A stretch of DNA of 27,317 nucleotides from assembly GCA_905200645.1 (NCBI GenBank), contig CAJKLD010000031.1, forward strand, positions 1-27,317, in the 5' to 3' direction. Below, in pieces: positions 1 to 8,019 of this stretch. The notes beneath the pieces were generated by a model. It made no database searches. It had not been told where the DNA came from and worked only from the letters and a program-made list of their open reading frames with translations. Made by a program: the position numbers and the translations under genes. The number at the start of each line of letters is the position of its first letter. The first letter of the stretch is position 1. This DNA is from an uncultured Phascolarctobacterium sp. (GTDB lineage Bacteria > Bacillota > Negativicutes > Acidaminococcales > Acidaminococcaceae).

Positions 1-14
1 TATTTAATTATATC

Positions 15-38
15 AAAAAAGGCCGCCTCTCGGCGACC
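15..38 (-). terminator. Rho-independent terminator after rpsO
   Basis: On the minus strand GGTCGCC-GAGA-GGCGGCC forms a 7-bp GC-rich stem (one G-T wobble) with a tetraloop, followed at once by six T residues (positions 20 to 15). It lies 58 bases past the rpsO stop, so it probably ends or attenuates the rpsO transcript before whatever follows to the left (pnp in most relatives, outside this window). Confidence 0.85.
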
Positions 39-44
39 TTTTTC

Positions 45-80
45 GACAGTCTGAGACTGCCACTTTTCAGTGACAGTCTC
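45..80 (-). repeat. Overlapping inverted repeats between rpsO and its terminator
   Basis: GAGACTG (53-59) pairs with CAGTCTC (74-80) around an inner CCACT/AGTG stem. The left arm can also pair with GACAGTC at 45-51, so two mutually exclusive hairpins are possible just ahead of the terminator. Seen directly in the sequence; any regulatory or RNA-processing role is inference. Confidence 0.6.
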
Positions 81-95
81 TTACTTATAAGCGAA

Positions 96-362
96 TTATT
101 TACGAATACCCAGTTTAGCAATGATTGCACGATAACGTTCAATATCTTTGCTTTGCAGGTAGTTCAGCAAGCCACGACGTTTACCTACCATTTTCAGCAG
201 GCCGCGACGGGAATGATGGTCTTTTTTGTGCTCTTTCAGATGCTCAGTCAAATATTTAATGCGTTCGGTCAGAACAGCAATTTGTACTTCCGGAGAACCG
301 GTGTCGCCTTCATGACGAGCATTGTTGAGAATTACAGCAGTTTTTGCTTCGCTAGTTAACAT
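96..362 (-). CDS. rpsO: 30S ribosomal protein S15
   Basis: 88 aa, the normal length for S15, a primary 16S rRNA-binding protein of the small-subunit platform. The family signature is clear: a TGSPEVQIA segment near residues 22-30, the helix LKEHKKDHHSRRGL, and the MVGKRRGLLNYL motif that contacts the rRNA three-way junction. The ATG at 362 follows an AGGAGG site (371-376) at good spacing. It is the last gene of the rimP-nusA-infB-type operon in this window and also has its own promoter 90 bases upstream. S15 represses its own synthesis through leader RNA in several bacteria; the leader here (363-446) could do this but I cannot show it. Confidence 0.98.
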   Translation of the reverse strand: MLTSEAKTAVILNNARHEGDTGSPEVQIAVLTERIKYLTEHLKEHKKDHHSRRGLLKMVGKRRGLLNYLQSKDIERYRAIIAKLGIRK

Positions 363-446
363 GTTTGTTTCCTCCTAAATTTTGCAAATTGCCAAAAGCA
401 TAGTAGCCGCCGGAGAAGCGTACCACCAAGCCTTGGTTCACATACT
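363..446 (-). promoter_or_regulatory. rpsO 5' leader, possible S15 autoregulatory RNA
   Basis: About 83 nt lie between the inferred transcription start and the rpsO ATG. The segment contains a near-perfect palindrome ACCAAGGCTTGGT (427-439) and a GC-rich block CTTCTCCGGCGGC before the Shine-Dalgarno. S15 leaders in several phyla fold into 16S-like binding sites. I see structured sequence here but no diagnostic consensus, so function is inference. Confidence 0.35.
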
Positions 447-451
447 GGAAT

Positions 452-480
452 AGTATACCATACTATCAATGCTTACGCAA
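452..480 (-). promoter_or_regulatory. Sigma-70-type promoter for rpsO
   Basis: TTGCGT (480-475), a spacer of exactly 17 bases, then TATACT (457-452) on the minus strand. It sits between the ribF start side and rpsO, giving rpsO an internal promoter independent of the long upstream operon. Confidence 0.7.
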
Positions 481-514
481 GTTTTTTGTAAAGTTTTTAA
501 TATATTTTAGCTAT

Positions 515-1438
515 TTACTGTAAAATTCTTCTGCATTGCGCAGCATCTGCTGCTAATTGCAGTTTCAGTTCCTCAACAGAAGTAAATTTTACTTCACCGC
601 GCAAACGCTCCACAAATTCTACGGTAATTTGCTGGCCATAAATATCCTGATGAAAATCAAAAATATGCGTTTCTAAGCGCACGCTTTCCACATCGTTAAA
701 GGTAGGATTTTTACCGATATTCGCCATTCCCTTATAACGCCTGTCGTTAACTAAAGCTCGTACTGCATATACTCCGCCGCAGGGAACGGCCTGCTTGCTG
801 TCTTTCAGCTCAATATTAGCTGTGGGAAAGCCTAAAATGCGTCCTCTTTCGTTGCCGTGAGCCACGATACCGGTTAGGCTGTAACAACGTCCCAGCATCT
901 TATTGGCTTCTGCAACATTACCTTCGGCAATCAAACGGCGGATAACAGTGCTGCTGATAACAGTCGCGCCATCGCTGACAAGACTGCGCACGACTAACTC
1001 AAAGCCTAATTCATGCGCGCTGGCAGCCAAAGTCGTAACGTTGCCTGCGCCGCGAATACCATAGGTAAAATTACTGCCTACAACTAAACTGCTATAACCT
1101 ATTTTTTGCAGCTTCTGCAAAAAAGTTTCCGGCTCTAAATTGGCTACACTGGCATCAAACGGAATATCTATCAGCACATCTACGCCTAACCGCTGTAAAA
1201 GCTCCTGTTTTTGCGCAAAAGTAATCAGCGTCGGCGGCACCTTATCAGACTTAAAGCAGGCAAAGGGATGATTGCTGAAAGTAAATACAGCCAGCTTAGC
1301 ATCAGTTTTCTGCGCCTGTTCTTTAGCAGCGCCGATAATTTCTAAATGACCGCGATGTAATCCATCAAAGGTTCCCAAGGCTACCACGCAGGGCACAGAA
1401 AATTTATGTAATTGTTCTAACGAATGAATAATTTCCAT
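515..1438 (-). CDS. ribF: Bifunctional riboflavin kinase / FAD synthetase
   Basis: 307 aa, typical for bacterial RibF, which phosphorylates riboflavin to FMN and adenylylates FMN to FAD in the cytoplasm. The N-terminal nucleotidyltransferase domain shows ALGTFDGLHRGH (about residues 20-31, the HxGH-like site) and a later SSTVIRRL motif (around residue 162). The C-terminal flavokinase domain shows GRILGFPTANIE (about 199-210) with the conserved TAN. The ATG at 1438 lies six bases after the truB stop, with a GGAGG site inside the end of truB, so translation is probably coupled. Position after truB is standard in Firmicutes. Confidence 0.96.
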   Translation of the reverse strand: MEIIHSLEQLHKFSVPCVVALGTFDGLHRGHLEIIGAAKEQAQKTDAKLAVFTFSNHPFACFKSDKVPPTLITFAQKQELLQRLGVDVLIDIPFDASVANLEPETFLQKLQKIGYSSLVVGSNFTYGIRGAGNVTTLAASAHELGFELVVRSLVSDGATVISSTVIRRLIAEGNVAEANKMLGRCYSLTGIVAHGNERGRILGFPTANIELKDSKQAVPCGGVYAVRALVNDRRYKGMANIGKNPTFNDVESVRLETHIFDFHQDIYGQQITVEFVERLRGEVKFTSVEELKLQLAADAAQCRRILQ

Positions 1439-1444
1439 CTATAT

Positions 1445-2359
1445 CTATTCCTCTGCGGACATTTGGTAATGAGCAAAAATTTTTTCTGCCTGCACCTTTT
1501 CATCTTGGCACTTGCCAATGCCGAGAAATTCTTGTTGCGGTCCTAAAAGCACATACTGCCCTGCCAACGTCCCGGCGATAGTTGTACGCACACCGTTAGT
1601 AATCCGCGCCGCTTGCCGTGCGTTAAGCACGAGCTTTGGCAAATGCTCAACCGCCGTTAACAGTTCGGCACAGTACGCCACAGGATTCGCGGCAATTTCC
1701 TGCAGAGTATGAGCGTTTTCCAACAAATAACTGCCTACTTGAGTACGCAGCAAAAAGCTCATAGTTCCGCAGGTTCCTAAAGCAGCGGCAATGTCCTCGC
1801 CTAAAACTCTAATATAGGTTCCCTTGCTGCATTCCACAGCCACAGTAAATTTATACTTGTCAAGTTCTGCCAGCTCAATTTGCTCTGCCGGCAGCGCAGC
1901 AGACAGCAGCTCCAGCTTATAAATTTCAATAGGCCGAGCCTGACGCTCCACCTCTACGCCTTTACGTGCCAATTGATACAGCTTTTGACCGTTAACCTTA
2001 ATAGCGCTGTACATAGGAGGAAGCTGCATTTGCTTACCAAGAAATTTTTGCAGAACCTGTTTTAATTCCGCTTCGCTTATAGGCGGCACAGGCATAGTTT
2101 TAACTATCTGCCCGCTGTCGTCGCCTGTATCGCGCTGCTCGCCCAAAGTAAATTCAGCAATGTACTGCTTGCGGCCTTCTACCGCATAAGAAAGCAATCT
2201 TGTAGCAGAGCCTGCAAAAACAGGCAGCACGCCGGCCGCATCCGGATCCAGCGTGCCTCCATGTCCTATTTTTTTTGTATTCAATACCCGGCGCAGAAAG
2301 CCAATCACATCGTGACTAGTCATACCGGGAGGTTTTAAAACATTAAAAATACCGTCCAT
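1445..2359 (-). CDS. truB: tRNA pseudouridine-55 synthase
   Basis: 304 aa. TruB isomerises U55 in the T-loop of elongator tRNAs. The protein begins MDGIFNVLKPPGMTSHDV, the family N-terminus; the catalytic loop HGGTLDPDAAGVLPV (about residues 34-48) holds the nucleophilic Asp, and CSKGTYIRVL is a second conserved motif. I chose the ATG at 2359 although the frame is open 69 bases further: this ATG shares a base with the nrnA stop (TAATG), giving translational coupling, and the extra upstream residues do not resemble TruB. A short C-terminal PUA-like segment follows the catalytic domain. Confidence 0.95.
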   Translation of the reverse strand: MDGIFNVLKPPGMTSHDVIGFLRRVLNTKKIGHGGTLDPDAAGVLPVFAGSATRLLSYAVEGRKQYIAEFTLGEQRDTGDDSGQIVKTMPVPPISEAELKQVLQKFLGKQMQLPPMYSAIKVNGQKLYQLARKGVEVERQARPIEIYKLELLSAALPAEQIELAELDKYKFTVAVECSKGTYIRVLGEDIAAALGTCGTMSFLLRTQVGSYLLENAHTLQEIAANPVAYCAELLTAVEHLPKLVLNARQAARITNGVRTTIAGTLAGQYVLLGPQQEFLGIGKCQDEKVQAEKIFAHYQMSAEE

Positions 2360-3309
2360 TAAACTAATTCGCGCAGCTTCGCCAGCAGCTGCTCTCGCGC
2401 TTCCTCCACTGCCGCATAGATGGTACATCCTGCCGCACGCAGATGACCGCCGCCGCCAAAGCCAACAGCAACCTGCGCTACATCAACGCCGCTGGAGCGC
2501 ATACTGACGCGCGTCACCTTAGGCTCCACGGCCTTAAACATAACGGCAAGCTTGACGCCTTCAATATAACGCGGATAGTTGACAAAGCTGTCCGTGTTAG
2601 CGTCTTTATCGTATAAATCGTTAGTGATAGTCAGATAAGCAATTTTACCGTCTTTCTCAAAGGTCAAGGACGGCAAAACCTTGCTTAAAAGCTCCATAGT
2701 CAAACGGGAACGCATATCCAGCTGGTCGCTGATTTCATTAGGCTCCACACCATACTCCAAAAGCCAGGCAGCAGCGCGCATAGTTTTAGGCGTAGTATTG
2801 GCATAACGAAAGGAGCCGCAGTCTGTAGAAATAGCAATATAAAAGCAATCCGCTATTTCTCTGTCAACAGGCCAGGCCATAGTCTGAAATAAATCACACA
2901 TAATCTCACCCGTCGCCGCCGCTTGCGCATCCAAATAAAGATATTCGGCAAAACGAGTATTAGAAATATGATGATCTATATTCAGCAGCTGTTTATACGA
3001 CACAACCTCGGCAACTAAACCTATTCTGTCAAAGGAGCTGGCGTCAATCACAACCAACAAATCGCAGGAAATTTTTTCACCGGCAACCGGACGCTCCACC
3101 AGCTCTATATCGGGAATAAAGCTAAAGCTTTGATTGATTTGGTCATCACAGTAAACAGTGACGTCTTTGCTTTGTTGACGCAAAAAACGCGCCAAACCCA
3201 AGACAGAGCCCAGAGTATCTCCGTCCGGGCTCACATGGGTACAAAGAACTATTTTCTGCGCCGCTAACAGCAAGGAACCGGTTGCTTGCAAAGAAAGCTC
3301 CTTACTCAT
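2359..3309 (-). CDS. nrnA: DHH-family bifunctional oligoribonuclease / PAP phosphatase NrnA
   Basis: 316 aa, normal for NrnA, which degrades 2-5 nt RNAs and dephosphorylates pAp in the cytoplasm. Visible motifs: CTHVSPDGDTLGS near the N-terminus (first metal site), VVIDASS, NIDHHISNT (the DHH motif), and the DHHA1 glycine motif GFGGGGHLRAAG near the C-terminus. The chosen ATG at 3309 overlaps the rbfA stop by eight bases (ATGAGTAA); the longer open frame adds seven residues with no better ribosome site. In Firmicutes without orn this enzyme is the main nanoRNase, and its place between rbfA and truB is conserved. Confidence 0.93.
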   Translation of the reverse strand: MSKELSLQATGSLLLAAQKIVLCTHVSPDGDTLGSVLGLARFLRQQSKDVTVYCDDQINQSFSFIPDIELVERPVAGEKISCDLLVVIDASSFDRIGLVAEVVSYKQLLNIDHHISNTRFAEYLYLDAQAAATGEIMCDLFQTMAWPVDREIADCFYIAISTDCGSFRYANTTPKTMRAAAWLLEYGVEPNEISDQLDMRSRLTMELLSKVLPSLTFEKDGKIAYLTITNDLYDKDANTDSFVNYPRYIEGVKLAVMFKAVEPKVTRVSMRSSGVDVAQVAVGFGGGGHLRAAGCTIYAAVEEAREQLLAKLRELV

Positions 3310-3691
3310 CCTTAGCGACCTCCACTGCATCTACATCAGCAGGATTTTTTTCTTTTTTAATTTTGTCCAGAATGCTTTGGATATGAGCGCTGTATTCCAT
3401 AGAAGTGTCTTTTTGCAAAAGCAAGGTCGGCGCAAAGCGCAGGCGGATACGCTTGGCAATCTCCGTGCGCATAAAGCCTAAAGCTTTATTCAAAGCCTTC
3501 CAGGTTTCCTCCTGCTTCTCCTTAGGACCATACATGCTAATAAACACTTTAGCGTAGCTCATATCGTCAGTCAGCTCGACACCGGTTACAGTCACAAACT
3601 GAATACGCGGGTCTTTGACATCATGCAGCAGCATATTGCTGATTTCATGCTGAATAGCCTCCTGAACCTTTTCTACTCTTAATCTAGCCAT
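3302..3691 (-). CDS. rbfA: 30S ribosome-binding factor RbfA
   Basis: 129 aa, usual length. RbfA is a KH-fold assembly factor that binds immature 30S subunits near the 16S 5' helix and helps cold-adapted maturation. The family pattern is present: RVEKVQEAIQHEISNML at the start, DPRIQFVTVTGVELTDD in the middle, and the RLRFAPTLLLQKDTSMEY signature near residues 83-100. The last 25 residues form a charged tail. The ATG at 3691 follows a GAGG site and lies 16 bases after infB. Confidence 0.95.
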   Translation of the reverse strand: MARLRVEKVQEAIQHEISNMLLHDVKDPRIQFVTVTGVELTDDMSYAKVFISMYGPKEKQEETWKALNKALGFMRTEIAKRIRLRFAPTLLLQKDTSMEYSAHIQSILDKIKKEKNPADVDAVEVAKDE

Positions 3692-3707
3692 TTATTATAT
3701 CCTCAAA

Positions 3708-6341
3708 TTATTCTACTGCGACCTCTTCCATGTCGTAAACTTCAAAAACGTCGCCCTCTTTTAAGTCACGGTATTTTTCCAAGGTGATACCGCACTCATA
3801 GCCTTGGGCAACCTCTTTGACGTCATCCTTAAAACGGCGCAGAGAATCAATTACATCCTCGTGCAGCACAATGCCGTCGCGGATAATACGCACTTTAGAG
3901 CTGTTAGTAACCTTGCCCTCCAGTACATAGCAGCCGGCAATGAGCAGCTTGGAAATAGTAATAAGCTGACGAACTTCTACGCGGCCTTGAACAACCTCTT
4001 TGAATTTAGGAGCCAGCATACCTTTGATAGCAGCTTCTACATCGTTCAAAGCATCATAAATTACACGGTAAGTGCGTACATCAACCTTCTCCGTTTCGGC
4101 AGCCTTGCGGGCGTTTGCATCAGGACGAACATTAAAGCCAATAATTAAAGCGTTAGCGGCAGATGCCAGCATAACGTCGGACTCGGTAATAGCGCCGACA
4201 CCGGCATGAACTACAACTACCTTAACCTCATCGTTCTTAATCTTTTCTAAGGAAGCCTTCAAAGCTTCGATAGTACCCTGAACATCAGCCTTAACAACAA
4301 TGTTTAATTCTTTGATTTCGCCCTCTTGAATACGCTGGAACAAGTCGTCCAAAGAAACCTTAGAGTTAAGCTTAATCTCTTCTTCCTTCTTTTTAGCGAT
4401 ACGCTTTTCAGCTACGCTACGGGCAATTTTTTCTTCGGTACTGTCTAAAATATCGCCTGCCTGAGGAACATCATTCAAGCCCAAAACTTCTACCGGAGTA
4501 GACGGCAGAGCCTTCTTGACCTTTTCACCACGGTCATTAACCATGGCACGTACTTTACCGAAGCTGGTACCGGCAATAATAGTATCGCCAATATGCAGCG
4601 TACCGCGCTGTACTAAAACGGTCGCTACCGGACCGCGGCCTTTGTCAAGCTGCGCTTCGATAATAGTACCGTGAGCCGGCAGATTGGGGTTGGCTTTTAA
4701 CTCCTGCATTTCGGCAACCAAAAGAATCATTTCCAAAAGGTCGGTGATACCGGTTTTTTGATGAGCGGATACGGGAACCATAATGGTATCGCCGCCCCAG
4801 TCTTCAGGAATCAAGCCGTGTTCAGCAAGCTGCTGTTTAACGTGATCAGGATTTGCACCTGCTCGGTCCATTTTATTGATAGCAACAATAATAGGCACTT
4901 TAGCGGCTTTAGCGTGGTTAATTGCCTCAATAGTTTGCGGCATAACACCGTCATCCGCTGCAACAACCAAAATTGCTACGTCGGTTACCTGCGCGCCGCG
5001 GGCACGCATAGCGGTAAAAGCTTCGTGACCGGGAGTATCTAAGAAAACAATTTGCTTACCTTGATAATTGACCTTATAAGCACCAATGTGCTGAGTAATA
5101 CCGCCTGCTTCGCGAGCGGTAACATTAGTTTTGCGGATAGCGTCCAGCAAAGAAGTCTTACCGTGGTCAACGTGACCCATAACGGTGATAACAGGCGGAC
5201 GCGGCAAGCGTTTTTCTTCCGGATCGTCAACCTCAGGAATTTCTGTCGGGTCTTCCTCGGGAGACTTTTGACCAACTTCTACGCCAAAGTTATCACCAAT
5301 AAGCTGAGCCGTATCAAAATCAATATCCTGGTTGATCGTAACCATCATGCCCAACATAAAGAGCGCCTTAATAACTTCATTTACTTCGCGTTTAATCAGC
5401 TTAGCAAATTCCTGTACGTTGATGGATTCGCCAATTTCCACATGAGTAGGACGAACTACTTCCACAGCTGCAGCCGGAACTTTAGGGGCATTATTAGGCT
5501 TGCGGTTGCGGTTCACCGGCATTTGATGACCGGCGCTACGGTTCGGGCGGCTTTCCTTAGTCGCGTAGGAGCCTTTAATCTGCGGTTTTTCTTTACGATT
5601 TCTGTTGATTTCCTTGCGGTTGCTCTTCTCACGAACAGCCTCGCCTCTGCTCTCGCTGCGGTTTTCCGTGCGAACAGCAGGACGGGAATTATTCATGCTG
5701 CGGCTTTCACCGTGAGCAGCCTGTCCCGACTGTTGACCCTTAGGGCCGACAAAAATGCCTCCCTGACGTTTATTGTCGTAACCGCCCTGGCGATTTCCCT
5801 GACGATTATCACGGTTTTGATTTTGATTGCGGTTATCGCGATTGCCCTGCTGACCGTTGTTGCCCTGACGGTTTTCGGGACGGCTCTGCTGGCCGCTGCC
5901 GCGATTTTGGTTTTGATTGCGGTTATCGCGATTGCCCTGCTGGCCGCTGCCGCGATTTTGGTTTTGATTGCGGTTATCGCGATTGCCTTGCTGGCCGTTA
6001 TTTCCCTGACGGTTTTCGGGACGGCTCTGCTGCCCGTTGTTATTGCGTTGGCTTTGATTATTTTGCTGCATATTCCTCTGACCGTTTTTATTATTTTTTT
6101 GCTGAGGCTGTTGATTTTTTCCGACAGCCGGCTTCACAGGCTCCTGCTTTTTTTCTTGTTTAGGAGCCGGTTTAGGCGGTTCAGGCTTTTTGTCGTAAGC
6201 TTTGCGTATTACAGCCATAACCTGCTCATCTGCGCCGCTAAAATTTTTCTTTTCTAAATTATGTTTTTTCAATAAATCTAAAACTTCATTTACGGGCTTG
6301 CCGTAATCGGCAGCCACTTCATATATTCTTTTGTTACTCAT
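3708..6341 (-). CDS. infB: Translation initiation factor IF-2
   Basis: 877 aa. This GTPase places initiator fMet-tRNA on the 30S subunit and promotes 50S joining. The G domain starts near residue 385 with GHVDHGKTS (G1), then a GGITQHIGAY switch region, DTPGHEAF (G3), NKMD (G4) and an SAH G5 region; domains II, III and the fMet-tRNA-binding C-terminal domain follow. An IF2_N motif (SNKRIYEVAADYGKPV) opens the protein and a second lies near residue 305. Between them is an Asn/Gln/Arg/Gly-rich linker with 17-residue tandem repeats, listed separately. The ATG at 6341 follows GGAGGTGGATGC. The linker is longer and more repetitive than usual, but the core looks intact. Confidence 0.98.
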   Translation of the reverse strand: MSNKRIYEVAADYGKPVNEVLDLLKKHNLEKKNFSGADEQVMAVIRKAYDKKPEPPKPAPKQEKKQEPVKPAVGKNQQPQQKNNKNGQRNMQQNNQSQRNNNGQQSRPENRQGNNGQQGNRDNRNQNQNRGSGQQGNRDNRNQNQNRGSGQQSRPENRQGNNGQQGNRDNRNQNQNRDNRQGNRQGGYDNKRQGGIFVGPKGQQSGQAAHGESRSMNNSRPAVRTENRSESRGEAVREKSNRKEINRNRKEKPQIKGSYATKESRPNRSAGHQMPVNRNRKPNNAPKVPAAAVEVVRPTHVEIGESINVQEFAKLIKREVNEVIKALFMLGMMVTINQDIDFDTAQLIGDNFGVEVGQKSPEEDPTEIPEVDDPEEKRLPRPPVITVMGHVDHGKTSLLDAIRKTNVTAREAGGITQHIGAYKVNYQGKQIVFLDTPGHEAFTAMRARGAQVTDVAILVVAADDGVMPQTIEAINHAKAAKVPIIVAINKMDRAGANPDHVKQQLAEHGLIPEDWGGDTIMVPVSAHQKTGITDLLEMILLVAEMQELKANPNLPAHGTIIEAQLDKGRGPVATVLVQRGTLHIGDTIIAGTSFGKVRAMVNDRGEKVKKALPSTPVEVLGLNDVPQAGDILDSTEEKIARSVAEKRIAKKKEEEIKLNSKVSLDDLFQRIQEGEIKELNIVVKADVQGTIEALKASLEKIKNDEVKVVVVHAGVGAITESDVMLASAANALIIGFNVRPDANARKAAETEKVDVRTYRVIYDALNDVEAAIKGMLAPKFKEVVQGRVEVRQLITISKLLIAGCYVLEGKVTNSSKVRIIRDGIVLHEDVIDSLRRFKDDVKEVAQGYECGITLEKYRDLKEGDVFEVYDMEEVAVE
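5812..6035 (-). repeat. In-frame tandem repeats in the infB linker
   Basis: A 51-bp unit coding for GSGQQGNRDNRNQNQNR recurs: identical starts are visible at 5901 and 5952, with degenerate copies on both sides. The period is a multiple of three, so copy-number change keeps infB in frame. It encodes roughly residues 100-177 of IF-2, a region expected to be disordered. Confidence 0.85.
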
Positions 6342-6371
6342 GCATCCACCTCCAGACTAGACACAAAGAGA

Positions 6372-6668
6372 CTATTTACCCTGCAACATGCTGGCAAAAT
6401 TGCTGTCTATAATAGCCGCGGCAGCTCTTTGACCCTTGCCCATAGCATTTCCCATCTCCCAGCGGGTCAAAAGCTCTACTACAGGCACATCTTCCTGTTC
6501 AGCCAAATAATGCAATTCTTTTTTGGAGTTGGGTGATGTATCACAGGCCACCACCAAAAGCTTCACTTTTCCGGCTTTCAGTGCGCTCTTCACCGCAAAA
6601 TCACCGGAAACCACTTTGCCTGCTTTCTGAGCCAAGCCCAGTGCAAAGGCCTGCTTATTGTTGACCAT
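6372..6668 (-). CDS. L7Ae-family RNA-binding protein (YlxQ-like)
   Basis: 98 aa. This is the L7Ae/L30e-fold protein usually found between ylxR and infB in Firmicutes; relatives bind kink-turn RNA. Seen here: ALGLAQKAGKVVSGDFAV near the N-terminus, a VKLLVVACDTSPNSKKEL core strand-helix, and a C-terminal MGNAMGKGQRAAAAIID segment matching the family. The ATG at 6668 overlaps the end of ylxR by 14 bases, with GGAGG upstream. The precise cellular RNA target is not known from sequence. Confidence 0.9.
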   Translation of the reverse strand: MVNNKQAFALGLAQKAGKVVSGDFAVKSALKAGKVKLLVVACDTSPNSKKELHYLAEQEDVPVVELLTRWEMGNAMGKGQRAAAAIIDSNFASMLQGK

Positions 6669-6927
6669 ACTCCAAATCCTCCAGCAACTGCTTTGTTACT
6701 GCTTCGCTAATAGGCTTTTCCAAGGCGCGTTCCAAACGTTTCTCCCTCACAGCCTTCATAATGCACTCCTTGTCGGGGCACACATAAGCGCCACGACCGT
6801 TCTTCTTGCCGGTTAAATCTAGGCTGATTTCACCTTCGGGAGAACGAACGATGCGCAGCAAAGCCTTTTTATCTTTCATTTCATTGCAGCCTACACATTT
6901 ACGCTGCGGAATTTTTTTTGCTTTCAT
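6655..6927 (-). CDS. ylxR: YlxR/RnpM-family RNA-binding protein
   Basis: 90 aa, DUF448 family. The hallmark is present: PQRKCVGCNEMKDKKALLRI at the N-terminus, then GRGAYVCPDKEC around residues 44-55; the Cys pairs are typical. Work on relatives connects this family with nucleoid or RNA binding and modulation of RNase P, which I cite as family knowledge only. Its ATG overlaps the nusA stop (ATGA) and its end overlaps the L7Ae-like gene, so the three are translationally coupled. Confidence 0.93.
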   Translation of the reverse strand: MKAKKIPQRKCVGCNEMKDKKALLRIVRSPEGEISLDLTGKKNGRGAYVCPDKECIMKAVREKRLERALEKPISEAVTKQLLEDLEYGQQ

Positions 6928-7991
6928 TCTGCTTCCTGCTCTGCTTCAGCAGTTTCTTCATTAGCTTGACTTTCACTCTTAATATCAATTTTCCAGCCGG
7001 TAAGCTTAGCTGCCAGGCGGGCGTTTTGTCCTTCCTTACCAATAGCCAAGGAAAGCTGATAATCAGGAACTACCACGCGGCAGATTTTTTCTGTTTCATT
7101 GATATTGGTGCTCACAACCTTCGCCGGACTTAAAGCGTTAGCCACATATTGAGCTGGATCTTCACTATATTTTACAATGTCGATTTTTTCGCCGCGCAGC
7201 TCGTTTACAATGGTCTGCACGCGCATCCCCTTATGACCAACACATGCGCCCACGGGATCTATGTTTTCATCAGCAGTATATACGCTGATTTTAGAACGCA
7301 TACCCGGTTCGCGGGCTACGGATTTAATTTCTACAACGCCGTCATGAATTTCCGGCACTTCCAATTCAAACAAACGCTTGAGCAAGCCCGGATGAGTACG
7401 GGAAACCATAATCTGCGGGCCTTTAGTAGAACGCTTAACCTCCACAATAAAGGTTTTCATACGATCATGGTATTGGTATATTTCTCCGGGAATTTGCTCG
7501 TTAGGAGTTAAAACTGCTTCTACCTTACCCAAATCAATGTAAACATTTTTGTTTTCCATACGCTGGATAATGCCGGTAACAATATCCTGATTACGGCTTT
7601 GGAAACGCTCGTAAACCTGTCCGCGTTCAGCCTCACGAATACGCTGTACTACAACCTGTTTAGCATTTTGCGCAGCAATACGGCCAAAGTTTTTCGGAGT
7701 AACCTCTATTTCAACAATATCGCCTGCCATATAACGAGCATCAATAGCCTGGGCTTCATCTAAAACAATTTCTGTTTCGTCGATAGGCTCGCCCTCTACT
7801 ACAGTTCGTTGAGCGTAAACATGGATTTCACCGGTTTCCTTATTCATATCTACTCTAACATTTTGATTAGTGTTAGAATTTTTTTTGTAAGCAGTAACCA
7901 AAGCGTCCTCAACAGCCTTGTAAAGGATCTCGGGATCAATACCCTTCTCCTTTCCCAATTCTTGAATGGCTGAGATAAAATCTGCGTTCAC
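6924..7991 (-). CDS. nusA: Transcription termination/antitermination factor NusA
   Basis: 355 aa, the short Firmicute form without the extra acidic repeats of proteobacterial NusA. It binds RNA polymerase and nascent RNA, controlling pausing, intrinsic termination and rRNA antitermination. Domains in order: N-terminal RNAP-binding domain (to about 125), S1 domain (about 130-200, with GIIQRMENKNVYIDLG), KH1 containing DPVGACVGHKGMRVQTI, and KH2 containing LAIGKEGQNARLAAKLTGW. A Glu-rich tail ends the protein. The start is GTG at 7991, eight bases after AGGAGG; no in-frame ATG nearby fits better. Confidence 0.97.
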   Translation of the reverse strand: MNADFISAIQELGKEKGIDPEILYKAVEDALVTAYKKNSNTNQNVRVDMNKETGEIHVYAQRTVVEGEPIDETEIVLDEAQAIDARYMAGDIVEIEVTPKNFGRIAAQNAKQVVVQRIREAERGQVYERFQSRNQDIVTGIIQRMENKNVYIDLGKVEAVLTPNEQIPGEIYQYHDRMKTFIVEVKRSTKGPQIMVSRTHPGLLKRLFELEVPEIHDGVVEIKSVAREPGMRSKISVYTADENIDPVGACVGHKGMRVQTIVNELRGEKIDIVKYSEDPAQYVANALSPAKVVSTNINETEKICRVVVPDYQLSLAIGKEGQNARLAAKLTGWKIDIKSESQANEETAEAEQEAE

Positions 7992-8019
7992 TTAGTACGC
8001 CTCCTATTTTTCTGTATTT

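Noticed and set aside
5052..6257. Long plus-strand open frame (401 codons) with a very hydrophobic, membrane-like C-terminal half
   Set aside because: It is the antisense shadow of infB; the Leu/Ile/Ala-rich part is simply the complement of the Asn/Gln/Arg repeats, and there is no ribosome site or family similarity.
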